From positions 124,001-188,000 of the forward strand of contig OZ243952.1 in the NCBI GenBank assembly GCA_965214615.1: DNA of 64,000 nt, in the 5' to 3' direction. Origin of the DNA: CBDAUN01 sp965214615. Lineage in GTDB: Bacteria > Pseudomonadota > Gammaproteobacteria > Arenicellales > JAJDZL01. The position numbers and the translations under genes are program-made. Every line of letters starts with the position of its first letter. Position 1 is the first letter of the stretch. Of this stretch, positions 51,076-59,856 are shown piece by piece. The notes under the pieces were generated by a model. That model did no database searches, had not been told where the DNA came from, and worked only from the letters and a program-made list of their open reading frames with translations.

Positions 51076-52236
51076 ATGAAATTCATTATAAACAGAGATA
51101 GGATACTCGGTCCGCTGAGCCGGGTTTGCAAGGTGATTGAACAGCACCCGACTATTCCTTTGCTTTCACATTGCTACATGCGGGCACAAGACGGGCAAAT
51201 CACCTTGACAGGCTCCAGAATCGAGGTCGAAGTATCGGAAACCATTGCCGATGTGGCAACCGACGATTTTGCAGTTACATTTCCGGCAAACACGGCGCAT
51301 AAGTTTTGCAGCCGCCTGCCCGACGGTGTCGACCTGAAGTTCGAGCAAGTTGGGGAGAATGAACTGCTGATCAGCGTCGAGGGAGGCGGAGGCGATCCTG
51401 ATGCAAACAGTTTCCGCACCAAGCTTTTGGATGCCAGTTCGTTTCCGCGGATCGAAGCGAGTGAGTGGAGCGACGAGTTTCAGGTCAGCCGCTCGGAATT
51501 TTCCGAACTGATCAGCAAGACCGCATTTGCAATGGCGAAGAACGAAACGCGCTATTTCCTCAATGCCATGATGTTCGAAATAGGCGAAGGCAGGATTCGA
51601 GCCGTGGCAACCGACGCGCACCGTCTTGCGACAAGCGAGATGGAAACGCTTACTGAAACCAGGGAATCGCGCCGGGCGATTGTTCCCAACAAGACGATCA
51701 ACGATCTGCGCAAGCTGCTTCCGGAACTGGTGTCGACGATTACAGTGCGCCTGAATCAGCGCCATATCTGCGTGTCGACGCCCCAAGTGCAGTTTATATC
51801 CAAGCTCCTGGAAGGCCAGTATCCCGACTGGCGCGGCGTCGTGCCGACCAATCTGACCCGGTCATTTCAAGTCAGATACTCAGATCTTGAAGCGGCGTTC
51901 ATGCGAGTGAATATTATTTCGGAAACGGTGAATGCGCCGGTTGGCGCTTCTTTGGATGTCGGCGAGAATTCGATCAAGCTCCAAACCGAAAGTGCGCCGA
52001 TGCTGCAGCAGGTCGGTTCAAGCATGCTGCAGCAGGTTAATGCGACCATTCCCATCTCGTACAGCGAGGACCGGTTCAAGCTGAGCGTCAACTGCCAGTA
52101 CATCATCGATATTATCCGCGTAGCCTCAGAGGCGAAAAACATACAATTTCAATATGCGAATTCCGAATCAGCCTGCATGATCACCAATCCCGATGACGAG
52201 AACACAACCTATCTTGTCATGCTGATGAAGGAATAG
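51076..52236 (+). CDS. dnaN: DNA polymerase III beta sliding clamp DnaN
   Basis: This ring-shaped clamp tethers Pol III and other factors to DNA. The 386 residues contain three repeated clamp folds, starting MKFIINRDRILGPLSRV, with FCSRLPDGVDLKF, AVATDAHRLATSEM and NPDDENTTYLVMLMKE at the end, where the partner-binding pocket lies. I chose the ATG at 51076, the start of the conserved strand, over one three codons upstream. Its 20-residue stretch near MLQQVGSSMLQQVNAT shows a small tandem repeat. Confidence 0.98.
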   Translation: MKFIINRDRILGPLSRVCKVIEQHPTIPLLSHCYMRAQDGQITLTGSRIEVEVSETIADVATDDFAVTFPANTAHKFCSRLPDGVDLKFEQVGENELLISVEGGGGDPDANSFRTKLLDASSFPRIEASEWSDEFQVSRSEFSELISKTAFAMAKNETRYFLNAMMFEIGEGRIRAVATDAHRLATSEMETLTETRESRRAIVPNKTINDLRKLLPELVSTITVRLNQRHICVSTPQVQFISKLLEGQYPDWRGVVPTNLTRSFQVRYSDLEAAFMRVNIISETVNAPVGASLDVGENSIKLQTESAPMLQQVGSSMLQQVNATIPISYSEDRFKLSVNCQYIIDIIRVASEAKNIQFQYANSESACMITNPDDENTTYLVMLMKE

Positions 52237-52289
52237 TCCGCGTAGCGCCTCTGTAGTTGCTGTTCAGCTTTCACAACGTCCCATTGCCT

Positions 52290-52314
52290 TTCACGACGCT
52301 GCCAGCGTCGTGAA
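52290..52314 (+). terminator. Perfect hairpin between dnaN and gyrB
   Basis: TTCACGACGCT pairs with AGCGTCGTGAA around a three-base loop, an 11-pair perfect stem, followed by TTTATT. It lies 54 bases after the dnaN stop and 22 bases before gyrB. The tail is short for a strong terminator; it could instead lower read-through or influence gyrB translation. recF, which often stands here, is absent. Confidence 0.5.
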
Positions 52315-52336
52315 TTTATTGAATCGGTAAGAATCT

Positions 52337-54805
52337 ATGTCATTGGAATCCGGTACGCAGAACCAGTACGATCACGACAGCATCGAAGTCCTTAAAGGGC
52401 TTGAGCCAGTGCGCAAGCGCCCCGGCATGTATATCGGAGACACCGATGACGGAACCGGGCTGCACAACATGGTCAAAGAGGCGGTCGACAATGCGATCGA
52501 CGAAGCGACAGCCGGATATTGCGATCACATCCGGGTTGAAATCAATCCGGACGGCTCGATCACCATAGGCGACAACGGCCGCGGCATTCCCACCGGCGCG
52601 ATGGTCGAGGAAGGCGGCGTGTCTGCGGCCACCCTGGTCATGACGACGCTGCATGCCGGAGGCAAGTTCGGGGGCGATGATTCGTATAGCACGAGCGGCG
52701 GCCTGCACGGCGTCGGCATCTCGGTGGTGAATGGGCTTTCTGAGTATTTATGCCTGACGGTGCAGCGTAACGGCAGGATTCATCGCCAGGAATTCGCTGA
52801 TGGCGATCCGCTGTACGACTTGAAGGTGATCGGAGAAACTGAGGCAACCGGCACCGAGATTCGCTTCAAGCCTTCCAAGGCGGTGTTCAAGGATGTTGAA
52901 TTCCACTTCGGCAAGTTGCACGCGCGGTTGCGGGAACTGGCATTTCTGACATCAGGCGTGCGCATCGATCTGAAGGATGCCCGCCCTCACAGCCTTCAGA
53001 GCGACTCGATGTATTTCGAGGGAGGCATCGCCGAGTTCGTCCAGTTCAGAAACGCGTCGCGAAAGACGATCCATGACAAGGTGATTCAATTTAGCGGCGA
53101 TATCGAAGGCGTGATAGTCGATATCGCAATGCAGTGGAGCGAGATCTATCACGAAGACATGCGCTGCTATACCAACACGATCTACCAGGTCGACGGCGGC
53201 ACCCATGCAAGCGGCTTCAGGTCAGCGGTCACCCGCACGATCAACAATTATCTGAAGGAGCCGGATTATGCGAAGAAGCTGAAAGTCGCAGTAAGCGGCG
53301 ATGATGTGCGCGAAGGATTGACGGCAATCGTATCGGTCAAGGTACGCGAGCCGAAATTTTCGTCGCAAACCAAGGACAAGCTGGTTTCCTCGGAGGTCGA
53401 AGGACCGGTCAACTCGGCTGTCTCAAGCGGATTAAAGGCGTTTCTCGACGAAAACCCCGCCCAGGCCAAGCCGGTGATGGAAAAGATCATTGATGCAGCC
53501 AAGGCCAGGGAGGCGGCACGCAAGGCCAAGGATCTGGTGCGCCGCAAAGGGCTGCTCGGCTCCGCCGGGCTTCCGGGCAAGCTCGCCGACTGTCAGGAGA
53601 CGGACCCGGAAAAGTGCGAACTGTTCCTGGTTGAGGGAGAATCCGCAGGCGGGTCTGCAAAGCAGGCCAGAGACCGCGCCTTTCAGGCGGTGCTGCCGCT
53701 GAAGGGAAAAATTCTCAATGTGGAAAAGGCCAGGGCGGACCGCGTACTGTCGTCGGAGGAAATAGTCGCGCTGTATACGGCTCTTGGCGCCGGCGGCATC
53801 GGCGACGATGATTTCGATATTGAAAAGCTGCGCTACCATAGAATCATCATCATGACCGACGCGGATGTCGACGGGTCGCACATCCGCACACTGCTGCTGA
53901 CGTTCTTCTATCGCAAGATGCCCCAGATCGTCAAGCATGGGCACCTGTACATTGCTCAGCCGCCGCTGTACAAGGTGACTGCCAGAAGAAAGGCGCGCTA
54001 TCTGAATGACGAGGACGAATATCACAGGTTCCTGCTGGAATCCGCATCCGACGGCACACGGTTCGTTCTGAACAACGGCGCGGATTCCAAGGCCGTGGAA
54101 GGCGAGGAGCTGGCCGAGGTGTGCGACAAGTACTTTGCGACGCAAAGGAGTATCGATATGCTCGCAGCTAGCTATGAACGGGAAATTGTCGAGGCAATCT
54201 CCCAGGCGCCCCGTTTGGAGGGCGACGATTTCGACAATGCCGAGGCAATGGATCGATTCAGGGACGACCTTGCAGCACTGCTGTCCAGCGACGCGATAAA
54301 TGGCAAGACCCGGCGCGTCAGCATTGTTGCCGCTTCACCGGGAAATGGACAGGCGGTGCGTACGGTACGGATCGAAACCGACGATCTCGGCGAATCGCGC
54401 GTGATGGAGATCGATCGGAATTTTGTCGAATCTGCCGCATACCGGTCGCTGGCATCGCTGAACACAGCCGAATACGGATGCAAGGCCAACGGCGCTGCGG
54501 CGGTGCAGGTGACGCGGGGCTCCAAGTATTCCGAGCATCACCGGATTGGCGATGCAATTGCGTGGCTGCTTGCTGAAACGCGCCGCGGAATTACAATTCA
54601 GCGCTACAAGGGTCTTGGCGAAATGAATGCCGACCAGCTTCGCGAGACGACGATGGAAACCGACAAGCGCTCATTGCGCAAGGTACAGATCGATGATGAG
54701 CTTTCGACCGGCCATGTGTTCGAAAACCTGATGGGCGACGAAGTCGAGCCGCGCAGGGAATTTATCGAGAAGTACGCGTTCAATGTGGTCAATCTTGATG
54801 TTTGA
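52337..54805 (+). CDS. gyrB: DNA gyrase subunit B
   Basis: This is the ATPase subunit of gyrase, which introduces negative supercoils with GyrA. It has the GHKL ATP site (VDNAIDEATAGYCDH, DNGRGIPTG), the TOPRIM motifs EGESAGGSAKQARDR and DADVDGSHI, and the C-terminal QRYKGLGEMNADQL. At 822 residues it carries the insertion typical of proteobacterial GyrB. It follows dnaN directly, with no recF. Confidence 0.98.
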   Translation: MSLESGTQNQYDHDSIEVLKGLEPVRKRPGMYIGDTDDGTGLHNMVKEAVDNAIDEATAGYCDHIRVEINPDGSITIGDNGRGIPTGAMVEEGGVSAATLVMTTLHAGGKFGGDDSYSTSGGLHGVGISVVNGLSEYLCLTVQRNGRIHRQEFADGDPLYDLKVIGETEATGTEIRFKPSKAVFKDVEFHFGKLHARLRELAFLTSGVRIDLKDARPHSLQSDSMYFEGGIAEFVQFRNASRKTIHDKVIQFSGDIEGVIVDIAMQWSEIYHEDMRCYTNTIYQVDGGTHASGFRSAVTRTINNYLKEPDYAKKLKVAVSGDDVREGLTAIVSVKVREPKFSSQTKDKLVSSEVEGPVNSAVSSGLKAFLDENPAQAKPVMEKIIDAAKAREAARKAKDLVRRKGLLGSAGLPGKLADCQETDPEKCELFLVEGESAGGSAKQARDRAFQAVLPLKGKILNVEKARADRVLSSEEIVALYTALGAGGIGDDDFDIEKLRYHRIIIMTDADVDGSHIRTLLLTFFYRKMPQIVKHGHLYIAQPPLYKVTARRKARYLNDEDEYHRFLLESASDGTRFVLNNGADSKAVEGEELAEVCDKYFATQRSIDMLAASYEREIVEAISQAPRLEGDDFDNAEAMDRFRDDLAALLSSDAINGKTRRVSIVAASPGNGQAVRTVRIETDDLGESRVMEIDRNFVESAAYRSLASLNTAEYGCKANGAAAVQVTRGSKYSEHHRIGDAIAWLLAETRRGITIQRYKGLGEMNADQLRETTMETDKRSLRKVQIDDELSTGHVFENLMGDEVEPRREFIEKYAFNVVNLDV

Positions 54806-54825
54806 GGCGCCGTTGCCGGCAAGGA

Positions 54826-55215
54826 TCAGTGCAGGTACGGCTCGGCAGTTAGGATAAATTGCGGCACCTGGGCTTCGAATGCGTTGCCGTCATCGGCGAT
54901 CATGTCATAGGTGCCCTGCATCGTACCGACAGGCGATTCGAGCAGCGTGCCGCTGGTATAGCGAAACGCTTCGCCCGGCTGCAAATGCGGCTGTTCTCCG
55001 ACTACGCCCTCTCCTCGAACCTCTTCGACGCGTGTTTCGCCGTCGCGGATCAGCCAGTATCGATTCAGCAGCTTCGCTGGCATTGAACCGGTATTGCTGA
55101 TTGTGATGGTGTAAGCGAATACGTAGCGTTCGCCTTCCTCGAATTTGCGGCGCTCGACAAACTGTGTCGCCACGGAGACGTGTATGCTGTATTTACTGGT
55201 GTTTTCCGAATTCAT
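54826..55215 (-). CDS. apaG: ApaG/CorD domain protein
   Basis: This is a 129-residue fibronectin-III-like protein with the signature VFAYTITISNTGSMPAKLLNRYW, GEGVVGEQPHLQPGEAFRYTSG and PVGTMQGTYDM. Its function is unclear; in E. coli apaG mutations affect Co2+ resistance and Mg2+ flux. It is convergent with gyrB and starts three bases after the apaH stop. The gene order apaH-apaG is the reverse of the enteric rsmA-apaG-apaH, and rsmA is not beside it. Confidence 0.94.
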   Translation of the reverse strand: MNSENTSKYSIHVSVATQFVERRKFEEGERYVFAYTITISNTGSMPAKLLNRYWLIRDGETRVEEVRGEGVVGEQPHLQPGEAFRYTSGTLLESPVGTMQGTYDMIADDGNAFEAQVPQFILTAEPYLH

Positions 55216-55218
55216 AGG

Positions 55219-56031
55219 CTAGCGGCAGTTCTCTGTTGTAAATTCATAGTGCGGCACGTCGATTCGTGCTGCGCATAGCGACCGTCCCCAGCAGCACCCG
55301 GTATCAAGTCCCAGTACGCCGTTCTTGCGATACAGACCCAGTGCCGACCAGTGACCGAATACGATTGCCGGCGTCAGCGAAACGCGTTCCGGATGCTTGA
55401 ACCAGGGCACCAGTTCGTGAGGCTGCGACCCTGGCGAACCGGCGTGATCGAAGTTGAGCCTGCCGTCAAGCCCGATATAGCGCAGTCGCGTGAACACATT
55501 GACCACGAATCGTAGGCGATCGGCGCCTTCAAGATCGGCAGACCAGCGTCGCGGCTTGTTGCCGTAGAGCGCAGGAAGCAGTTTCCGGTAGTCGGGCGCG
55601 CTAAGCGCGGCTTGCACTTCGCCGGCATAGCTCAGGCATTCGTCCAGCGTCCATAGCGGGTGAACCGCTGCGTGCACCAGGAGAATATTGAGCGCCTCGT
55701 CGTGTATGGCGAGCGGCTGGCAGCGCAGCCAGTCGAAAATGCTGTCGCGCTCAGGCGCATTGAGCACATCGTCAAAGGTGTCGTTGCCACGCGGCGAAGG
55801 CACGCCTTCGAACGCGCAGAGCATGTGCAGGTCATGATTGCCCAGCACGGTTCGAATGCTGTATTGATGCTTGAGAATGTAGCGCAGCACTTTCAGCGAC
55901 TTCTTGCCGCGGTTGACCAGATCCCCTGTCAGCAGCAATTGATCGTTTGCCGGATCGAATTCGATCTTGTCCAGAAGGCGTCGAAACGGCTTGTAGCACC
56001 CCTGAATATCTCCGATTGCGTAGACCGCCAT
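55219..56031 (-). CDS. apaH: Symmetrical bis(5'-nucleosyl)-tetraphosphatase ApaH
   Basis: This metallophosphatase cleaves Ap4A and removes dinucleotide caps from RNA. The motifs AVYAIGDIQGCYKPFRRLL, LTGDLVNRG, GNHD and VHAAVHPLW carry the metal ligands. The ATG at 56031 gives 270 residues; the open frame extends further upstream but the conserved strand starts here. It lies 22 bases after the mlaA stop. Confidence 0.95.
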   Translation of the reverse strand: MAVYAIGDIQGCYKPFRRLLDKIEFDPANDQLLLTGDLVNRGKKSLKVLRYILKHQYSIRTVLGNHDLHMLCAFEGVPSPRGNDTFDDVLNAPERDSIFDWLRCQPLAIHDEALNILLVHAAVHPLWTLDECLSYAGEVQAALSAPDYRKLLPALYGNKPRRWSADLEGADRLRFVVNVFTRLRYIGLDGRLNFDHAGSPGSQPHELVPWFKHPERVSLTPAIVFGHWSALGLYRKNGVLGLDTGCCWGRSLCAARIDVPHYEFTTENCR

Positions 56032-56053
56032 GTCAATCAGAAATGCGCCCGTG

Positions 56054-56773
56054 TCAGGGATTGCAAATTTGATTGAGGCGGTTTTGTCGATAGCTTTCGC
56101 GTACGAAGATGTAGGGGTCTGGCTGCTGGTCGACCACATCGGTGAACGCTAGGAGTCGGGCGCGGCTGTCGACGGCACGCGTCAGCTGGACTCCGGTCTG
56201 CAAATCGGAACTGGAAATTTTGCTGGTTGTGTTGATCTGGGTGTAGTTGACGATGTCGCCGAAGCCGTCCCGGGTATTGGATGGCCCGAATACCGGCACG
56301 ACGAAATAGGCGCCGTCGCCAGCCCCCCAGTGTGCGAATGCGTCGCCGAATGTATGCGGCCTGTAGGGAACACCGGCGTGTCCGGCGACGTCGATGGTGC
56401 CTACCAGCCCGAAAACGGCGTTGGTTGCAAAGCGAAAGGTGACGTTGACCGATTCTTCGACATCGCCCTGCATGACTGCGGAAACAAAGTTTCGCGGCTC
56501 TGTGAGAAACCGTGCAAAATCTGTCACTCTGTCGCGCGCCAGTGCGGGCACATGCTCGTGGTAGCCGCGTGCGACCGGCTCGAAAACGGCATTGTCGAGC
56601 GATTCGTTGAACGCGAACACAGATCGGTTCATGGATTCGAGAGGATCGTGCGTTTCGACGTAGTCTTCGGGGTCGAGCGAAGCGCACACCTTCGGCTGGT
56701 AGTCGGAGGCGCAGCCGGCCAGCAGGGGAATGGCTGCCGAGAGTGCTATTGCGAGCAGGTGTCTTGCGTGCAT
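56054..56773 (-). CDS. mlaA: Outer-membrane phospholipid-removal lipoprotein MlaA (VacJ)
   Basis: This lipoprotein sits in the outer membrane and draws misplaced phospholipids from the outer leaflet into the Mla pathway. The start at 56773 (MHARHLLAIALSAAIPLLAG) has lipobox LLAGC; characteristic segments are DPLESMNRSVFAFNESLD, the GTIDVAGHAGVP loop and FGDAFAHWGAGDGAYFVVP. It is 239 residues. It is the third separate mla locus in this window, after mlaFE and mlaDB. Confidence 0.95.
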   Translation of the reverse strand: MHARHLLAIALSAAIPLLAGCASDYQPKVCASLDPEDYVETHDPLESMNRSVFAFNESLDNAVFEPVARGYHEHVPALARDRVTDFARFLTEPRNFVSAVMQGDVEESVNVTFRFATNAVFGLVGTIDVAGHAGVPYRPHTFGDAFAHWGAGDGAYFVVPVFGPSNTRDGFGDIVNYTQINTTSKISSSDLQTGVQLTRAVDSRARLLAFTDVVDQQPDPYIFVRESYRQNRLNQICNP

Positions 56774-57507
56774 GCGGCTAGCCCCGGTCAGGCCGCGGCT
56801 CTGCCGAGCCTGCACAAAGCCGGTGTCGCCGCAATCGGGCTGCGGTCGTTAAAATGTTGCTCGATAGAATCATTGCTGTCATTTGTCATAGGTGCAACTA
56901 CAGGGTAGTCCCGCAGGAACGAGCCAATTATAAGATAAATTCAATCGCATGCCTGTTTCGCACGCGCGCCGGCTGGTAGTGCTCATTTTGTTGAGCTCAG
57001 CACGATGGGTTAATCTAGGAGCACCTTTTTCGATTACTGCGGCGGGTACGCGCACAAGGCGATTTTCGTGAGCACGGGGAACAAAGATGGTTCACTAAAG
57101 ACTAAAGGGTGATTGCACAGCGGGTCGCAGATCAGTCGGACACGACAATCAGGCACTTTTGTATCGGCAAGTGCCGAGGCAAGGTTCAGCGTCCCGGCGA
57201 ATTGTGCGTTCGAAGCGCTCTCCTGGTTGCTGAGCCGAGCCATTTCGACGAGGTGATTCGAACCTGGTGCGAGGATATCGATGTCGCAAGGGATGTCGCT
57301 ATGGCACCGGATATCAAGTCATTGGTTTCTTCGTTTGACAAAAATAACCGCCAGGTTCCCGTGCTTGGCGCAAGCGCCAAGACTCATGTCCAGTCTCTGA
57401 ATGCTTGCTCTGACGCGGCAGGTGCAGGCGATTCGCTATAATTGTCTGAGACAGCTGCCGAAACAAGCGGGCTGCGCGCTGCAAGCGCGGCCGATGAAAG
57501 TGAACCA
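56774..57507. other. 734-base spacer upstream of an exported protein gene
   Basis: No supported gene is seen. Short open frames on both strands lack recognisable domains. A palindrome CTTGGCGC-AA-GCGCCAAG lies at 57364-57381 and a TATAAT box at 57437-57442, about 66 bases before the proposed start at 57508. I found no convincing -35. Confidence 0.5.
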
Positions 57508-58377
57508 ATGAGCACAGAGCGCCGTATGCGTCTAAAACTTCAATGCCGACTAACCACCCTGATCTGGTTGGCGCTTGGCTCGTGCCTCGCAAATGCCGAG
57601 ACGTTCGATGTTGAAGGTGCGGCAGTGGGCATTTTTGACGCGTTCTCCGAGATTCGCCAGCACAGCGAGCCCATGGCGATTGAAGCGGATCGCGCGATTG
57701 ATGTTCAAAATTATCTGATCGCGCTGATGCGCCCGACATGGGGGATGGATGTCGGATACCTTGCCGAGCCCGGCGCAGGTTCGGAGCGCCCGCCCACAGG
57801 CATCCTGCTTGAGAATATGTTCACCGGAACGCGTGCGGTCATCCCCCGAAGCTTCGGCATCGACATGCTCGCATCAGGCGAGTTGATGTTTCGCATCGGT
57901 TCCGAAGATATCAACGGCGCAGATACCCGCGAATCGGCGATTGCCTCGCTCCAAAGCGTCATCCCTGCTGTGCGCATGAGCGATCAGTTGCTTCCGCCCG
58001 AATCGCGCGCCAGCGTTGATCAGCATACTGCCGCCAACCTGCAAATCAGGATGTTCGTACTCGGCCACGAGGTTGAACTGAGTCCGGAAACAGACTGGAT
58101 CGAACGCTTGCCGAATGTGGCCATCACCTTGATGGATCAGGATCAGGCAACAGTGGCGCAATCGGATGTCGACGCGCCGCGCGAACATCCGATCGATGCG
58201 GTGCTGCGCATTTCCAAAACCTTGAACTCGCGGGGCATCACGCTTAGGATCGGCGATGTCATCGGCATCGGTTCGTGGACCGACGGCTATCCGGTTGCAG
58301 ACTTGACGAGACTTGCCGCGGTATTCGTCGGGCTTGGATCGCAAGACTCGCCGCAGGTCTATATGGGCTTTCAGTAG
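57508..58377 (+). CDS. Exported FAH/hydratase-fold protein with altered metal site
   Basis: This is a 289-residue protein with an N-terminal signal peptide (LTTLIWLALGSCLANA, cleavage near residue 30). The rest resembles 2-hydroxypenta-2,4-dienoate hydratases and the FAH superfamily: TGILLENMFTGT, GADTRESAIASLQSVIPAVRM and a C-terminal GDVIGIGSWTDGYPV that matches the usual G.V..GS..G. The metal triad is changed: by eye the first Glu is Ser123, the second remains as Glu125 and the third is Arg156. Together with secretion this argues against the normal hydratase reaction. The function is unknown. It precedes sfsA by nine bases. Confidence 0.7.
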   Translation: MSTERRMRLKLQCRLTTLIWLALGSCLANAETFDVEGAAVGIFDAFSEIRQHSEPMAIEADRAIDVQNYLIALMRPTWGMDVGYLAEPGAGSERPPTGILLENMFTGTRAVIPRSFGIDMLASGELMFRIGSEDINGADTRESAIASLQSVIPAVRMSDQLLPPESRASVDQHTAANLQIRMFVLGHEVELSPETDWIERLPNVAITLMDQDQATVAQSDVDAPREHPIDAVLRISKTLNSRGITLRIGDVIGIGSWTDGYPVADLTRLAAVFVGLGSQDSPQVYMGFQ

Positions 58378-58386
58378 TCCGCCACT

Positions 58387-59091
58387 GTGGAACTGCCGCC
58401 GCTTACCGACGGGCGGATGCTCAACCGCTACAAGCGGTTTTTTGCCGATGTCGAAGTACCCGATGTCGGCGTCGTCACTGCGCACTGTCCGAATACCGGG
58501 TCCATGAGGACCTGCTGGCGGCCTCATGCGCCGGTGCAGATTTCCCGTAGCGACAACCCCCGAAGAAAGCTTGGATGGACCCTGGAGCGCGTGGACATGG
58601 GCGGTGGCTGGATCGGCGTGAACACCGGCCGGGTCAATTCCATTATTGCTGAAGGCGTTTCGGCGGGCGGCATAGAAGCGCTTTCGGGCTATCGGACGCT
58701 GCGGCGCGAGCCGGTTGTCGAGTTGCCGGAATTTCCGAAATCAAGATTCGACCTGCACTTGTCGGACGGATCGGAACCGGACGCATGGGTTGAAGTAAAG
58801 AACGTCACCCTGCTGGAGGACGGATGGCTTAAATTCCCCGATTCGGTCACCGTCCGCGGGCGCAAGCATCTTGAAATGCTGTCCGCTCTGGCGCAGCGCG
58901 GCCGGCGCGCTGTGCTGGTTTTCGCAATCAACCGCTTCGGGGAAAAGGGCTTCAAGCCGGCACAAGACATCGATCCCGACTATGCGCTGAGCCTACGTCG
59001 CGCAGCAGCCAACGGCGTCGAGATTCTGCTCGTGAATTTGCGCCATGGGCGCTCGTCAATCAGCGTTGCCGGGTCAACCCGGTATTGCTAG
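58387..59091 (+). CDS. sfsA: DNA/RNA nuclease-like protein SfsA
   Basis: This is a 234-residue SfsA-family protein. It has RYKRFFADVEV, TAHCPNTGSMRTC and the PD-(D/E)XK-like core WVEVKNVTLLEDGWLKFPD with RGRKHLEML. The family was named for sugar fermentation stimulation; its structure is nuclease-like and the cellular role is unclear. The start is a GTG at 58387, nine bases after the upstream stop, and the ABC ATPase gene begins six bases after its stop, so it is part of a run of coupled genes. Confidence 0.93.
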   Translation: MELPPLTDGRMLNRYKRFFADVEVPDVGVVTAHCPNTGSMRTCWRPHAPVQISRSDNPRRKLGWTLERVDMGGGWIGVNTGRVNSIIAEGVSAGGIEALSGYRTLRREPVVELPEFPKSRFDLHLSDGSEPDAWVEVKNVTLLEDGWLKFPDSVTVRGRKHLEMLSALAQRGRRAVLVFAINRFGEKGFKPAQDIDPDYALSLRRAAANGVEILLVNLRHGRSSISVAGSTRYC

Positions 59092-59097
59092 AAAGCC

Positions 59098-59772
59098 ATG
59101 TCCGCGGAATACGCCACCGTATCGATCCGAAGCGTTTGCAAATCCTATGTGGAAGGCGACAGCAGGCGCTCGGTGCTGAACAATGTCAGCACCGAGTTCC
59201 GACCCGGCGCAATGCACGCTGTTGCAGGGCGAAGCGGGTCGGGCAAGTCGACTTTGCTGAACCTGATTGCAGGTCTGGACTTGCCCGATTCGGGTACGGT
59301 TCATGTTGCAGGGTCGCAGGTGAACGTCATTGACGAGCGTCATCGCACGCTGCTGCGGCGAAGGCACATCGGCATCGTATTTCAGTTTTTCAATTTGATT
59401 CCGTCGCTGACCGCAGCTGAGAATGTGATGATTCCGCTGGAGCTCAACGGGTTTGACGATTGCCGTGAACGCGCCAATCAGGTCATCAGCCAAGTCGGTC
59501 TGGGCGACCGCGGCGACAGCTATCCTTCCAGGCTGTCCGGGGGTGAGCAGCAGCGCGTAGCGATCGCCCGGGCCATCGCGCATGAACCCGCAGTGATCCT
59601 GGCGGATGAACCGACGGGAAACCTGGATGAACATTCTGCGCGCACTGTTGTCGAAGCGCTGGCTCAGGCGCGTGGTCGCTCGACAGTGATTGTGGTGACG
59701 CATGACATGGAGCTTGCGCGACAGTGCGACTGCAAGTGGCAGCTGCGCTCCGGCGCCCTGACGGCAATCTGA
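59098..59772 (+). CDS. ABC transporter ATPase, AttE/LolD-like
   Basis: This is a 224-residue ATPase of the MacB/LolD family, with Walker A GRSGSGKST, signature LSGGEQQRVAIARAI and Walker B VILADEPTGNLDEH. A permease gene follows 84 bases later. It probably powers a mechanotransduction-type transporter together with the AttH/CrtC-like protein encoded next. The trio resembles AttEFGH loci, in which E is the ATPase. Confidence 0.92.
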   Translation: MSAEYATVSIRSVCKSYVEGDSRRSVLNNVSTEFRPGAMHAVAGRSGSGKSTLLNLIAGLDLPDSGTVHVAGSQVNVIDERHRTLLRRRHIGIVFQFFNLIPSLTAAENVMIPLELNGFDDCRERANQVISQVGLGDRGDSYPSRLSGGEQQRVAIARAIAHEPAVILADEPTGNLDEHSARTVVEALAQARGRSTVIVVTHDMELARQCDCKWQLRSGALTAI

Positions 59773-59856
59773 TGTGCGCCCCGACCTTTTGCGGGTGTCG
59801 CAGCTTCGCCTCGAAGGTATGCCGGAGGCCCGCGCAGCCGGCGCAATGAGGGAGCC

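Noticed and set aside
57109..57441. 110-codon open frame upstream of the exported hydratase-like gene
   Set aside because: No recognisable protein features, overlapped by equally long frames on the other strand, and no ribosome-binding site.
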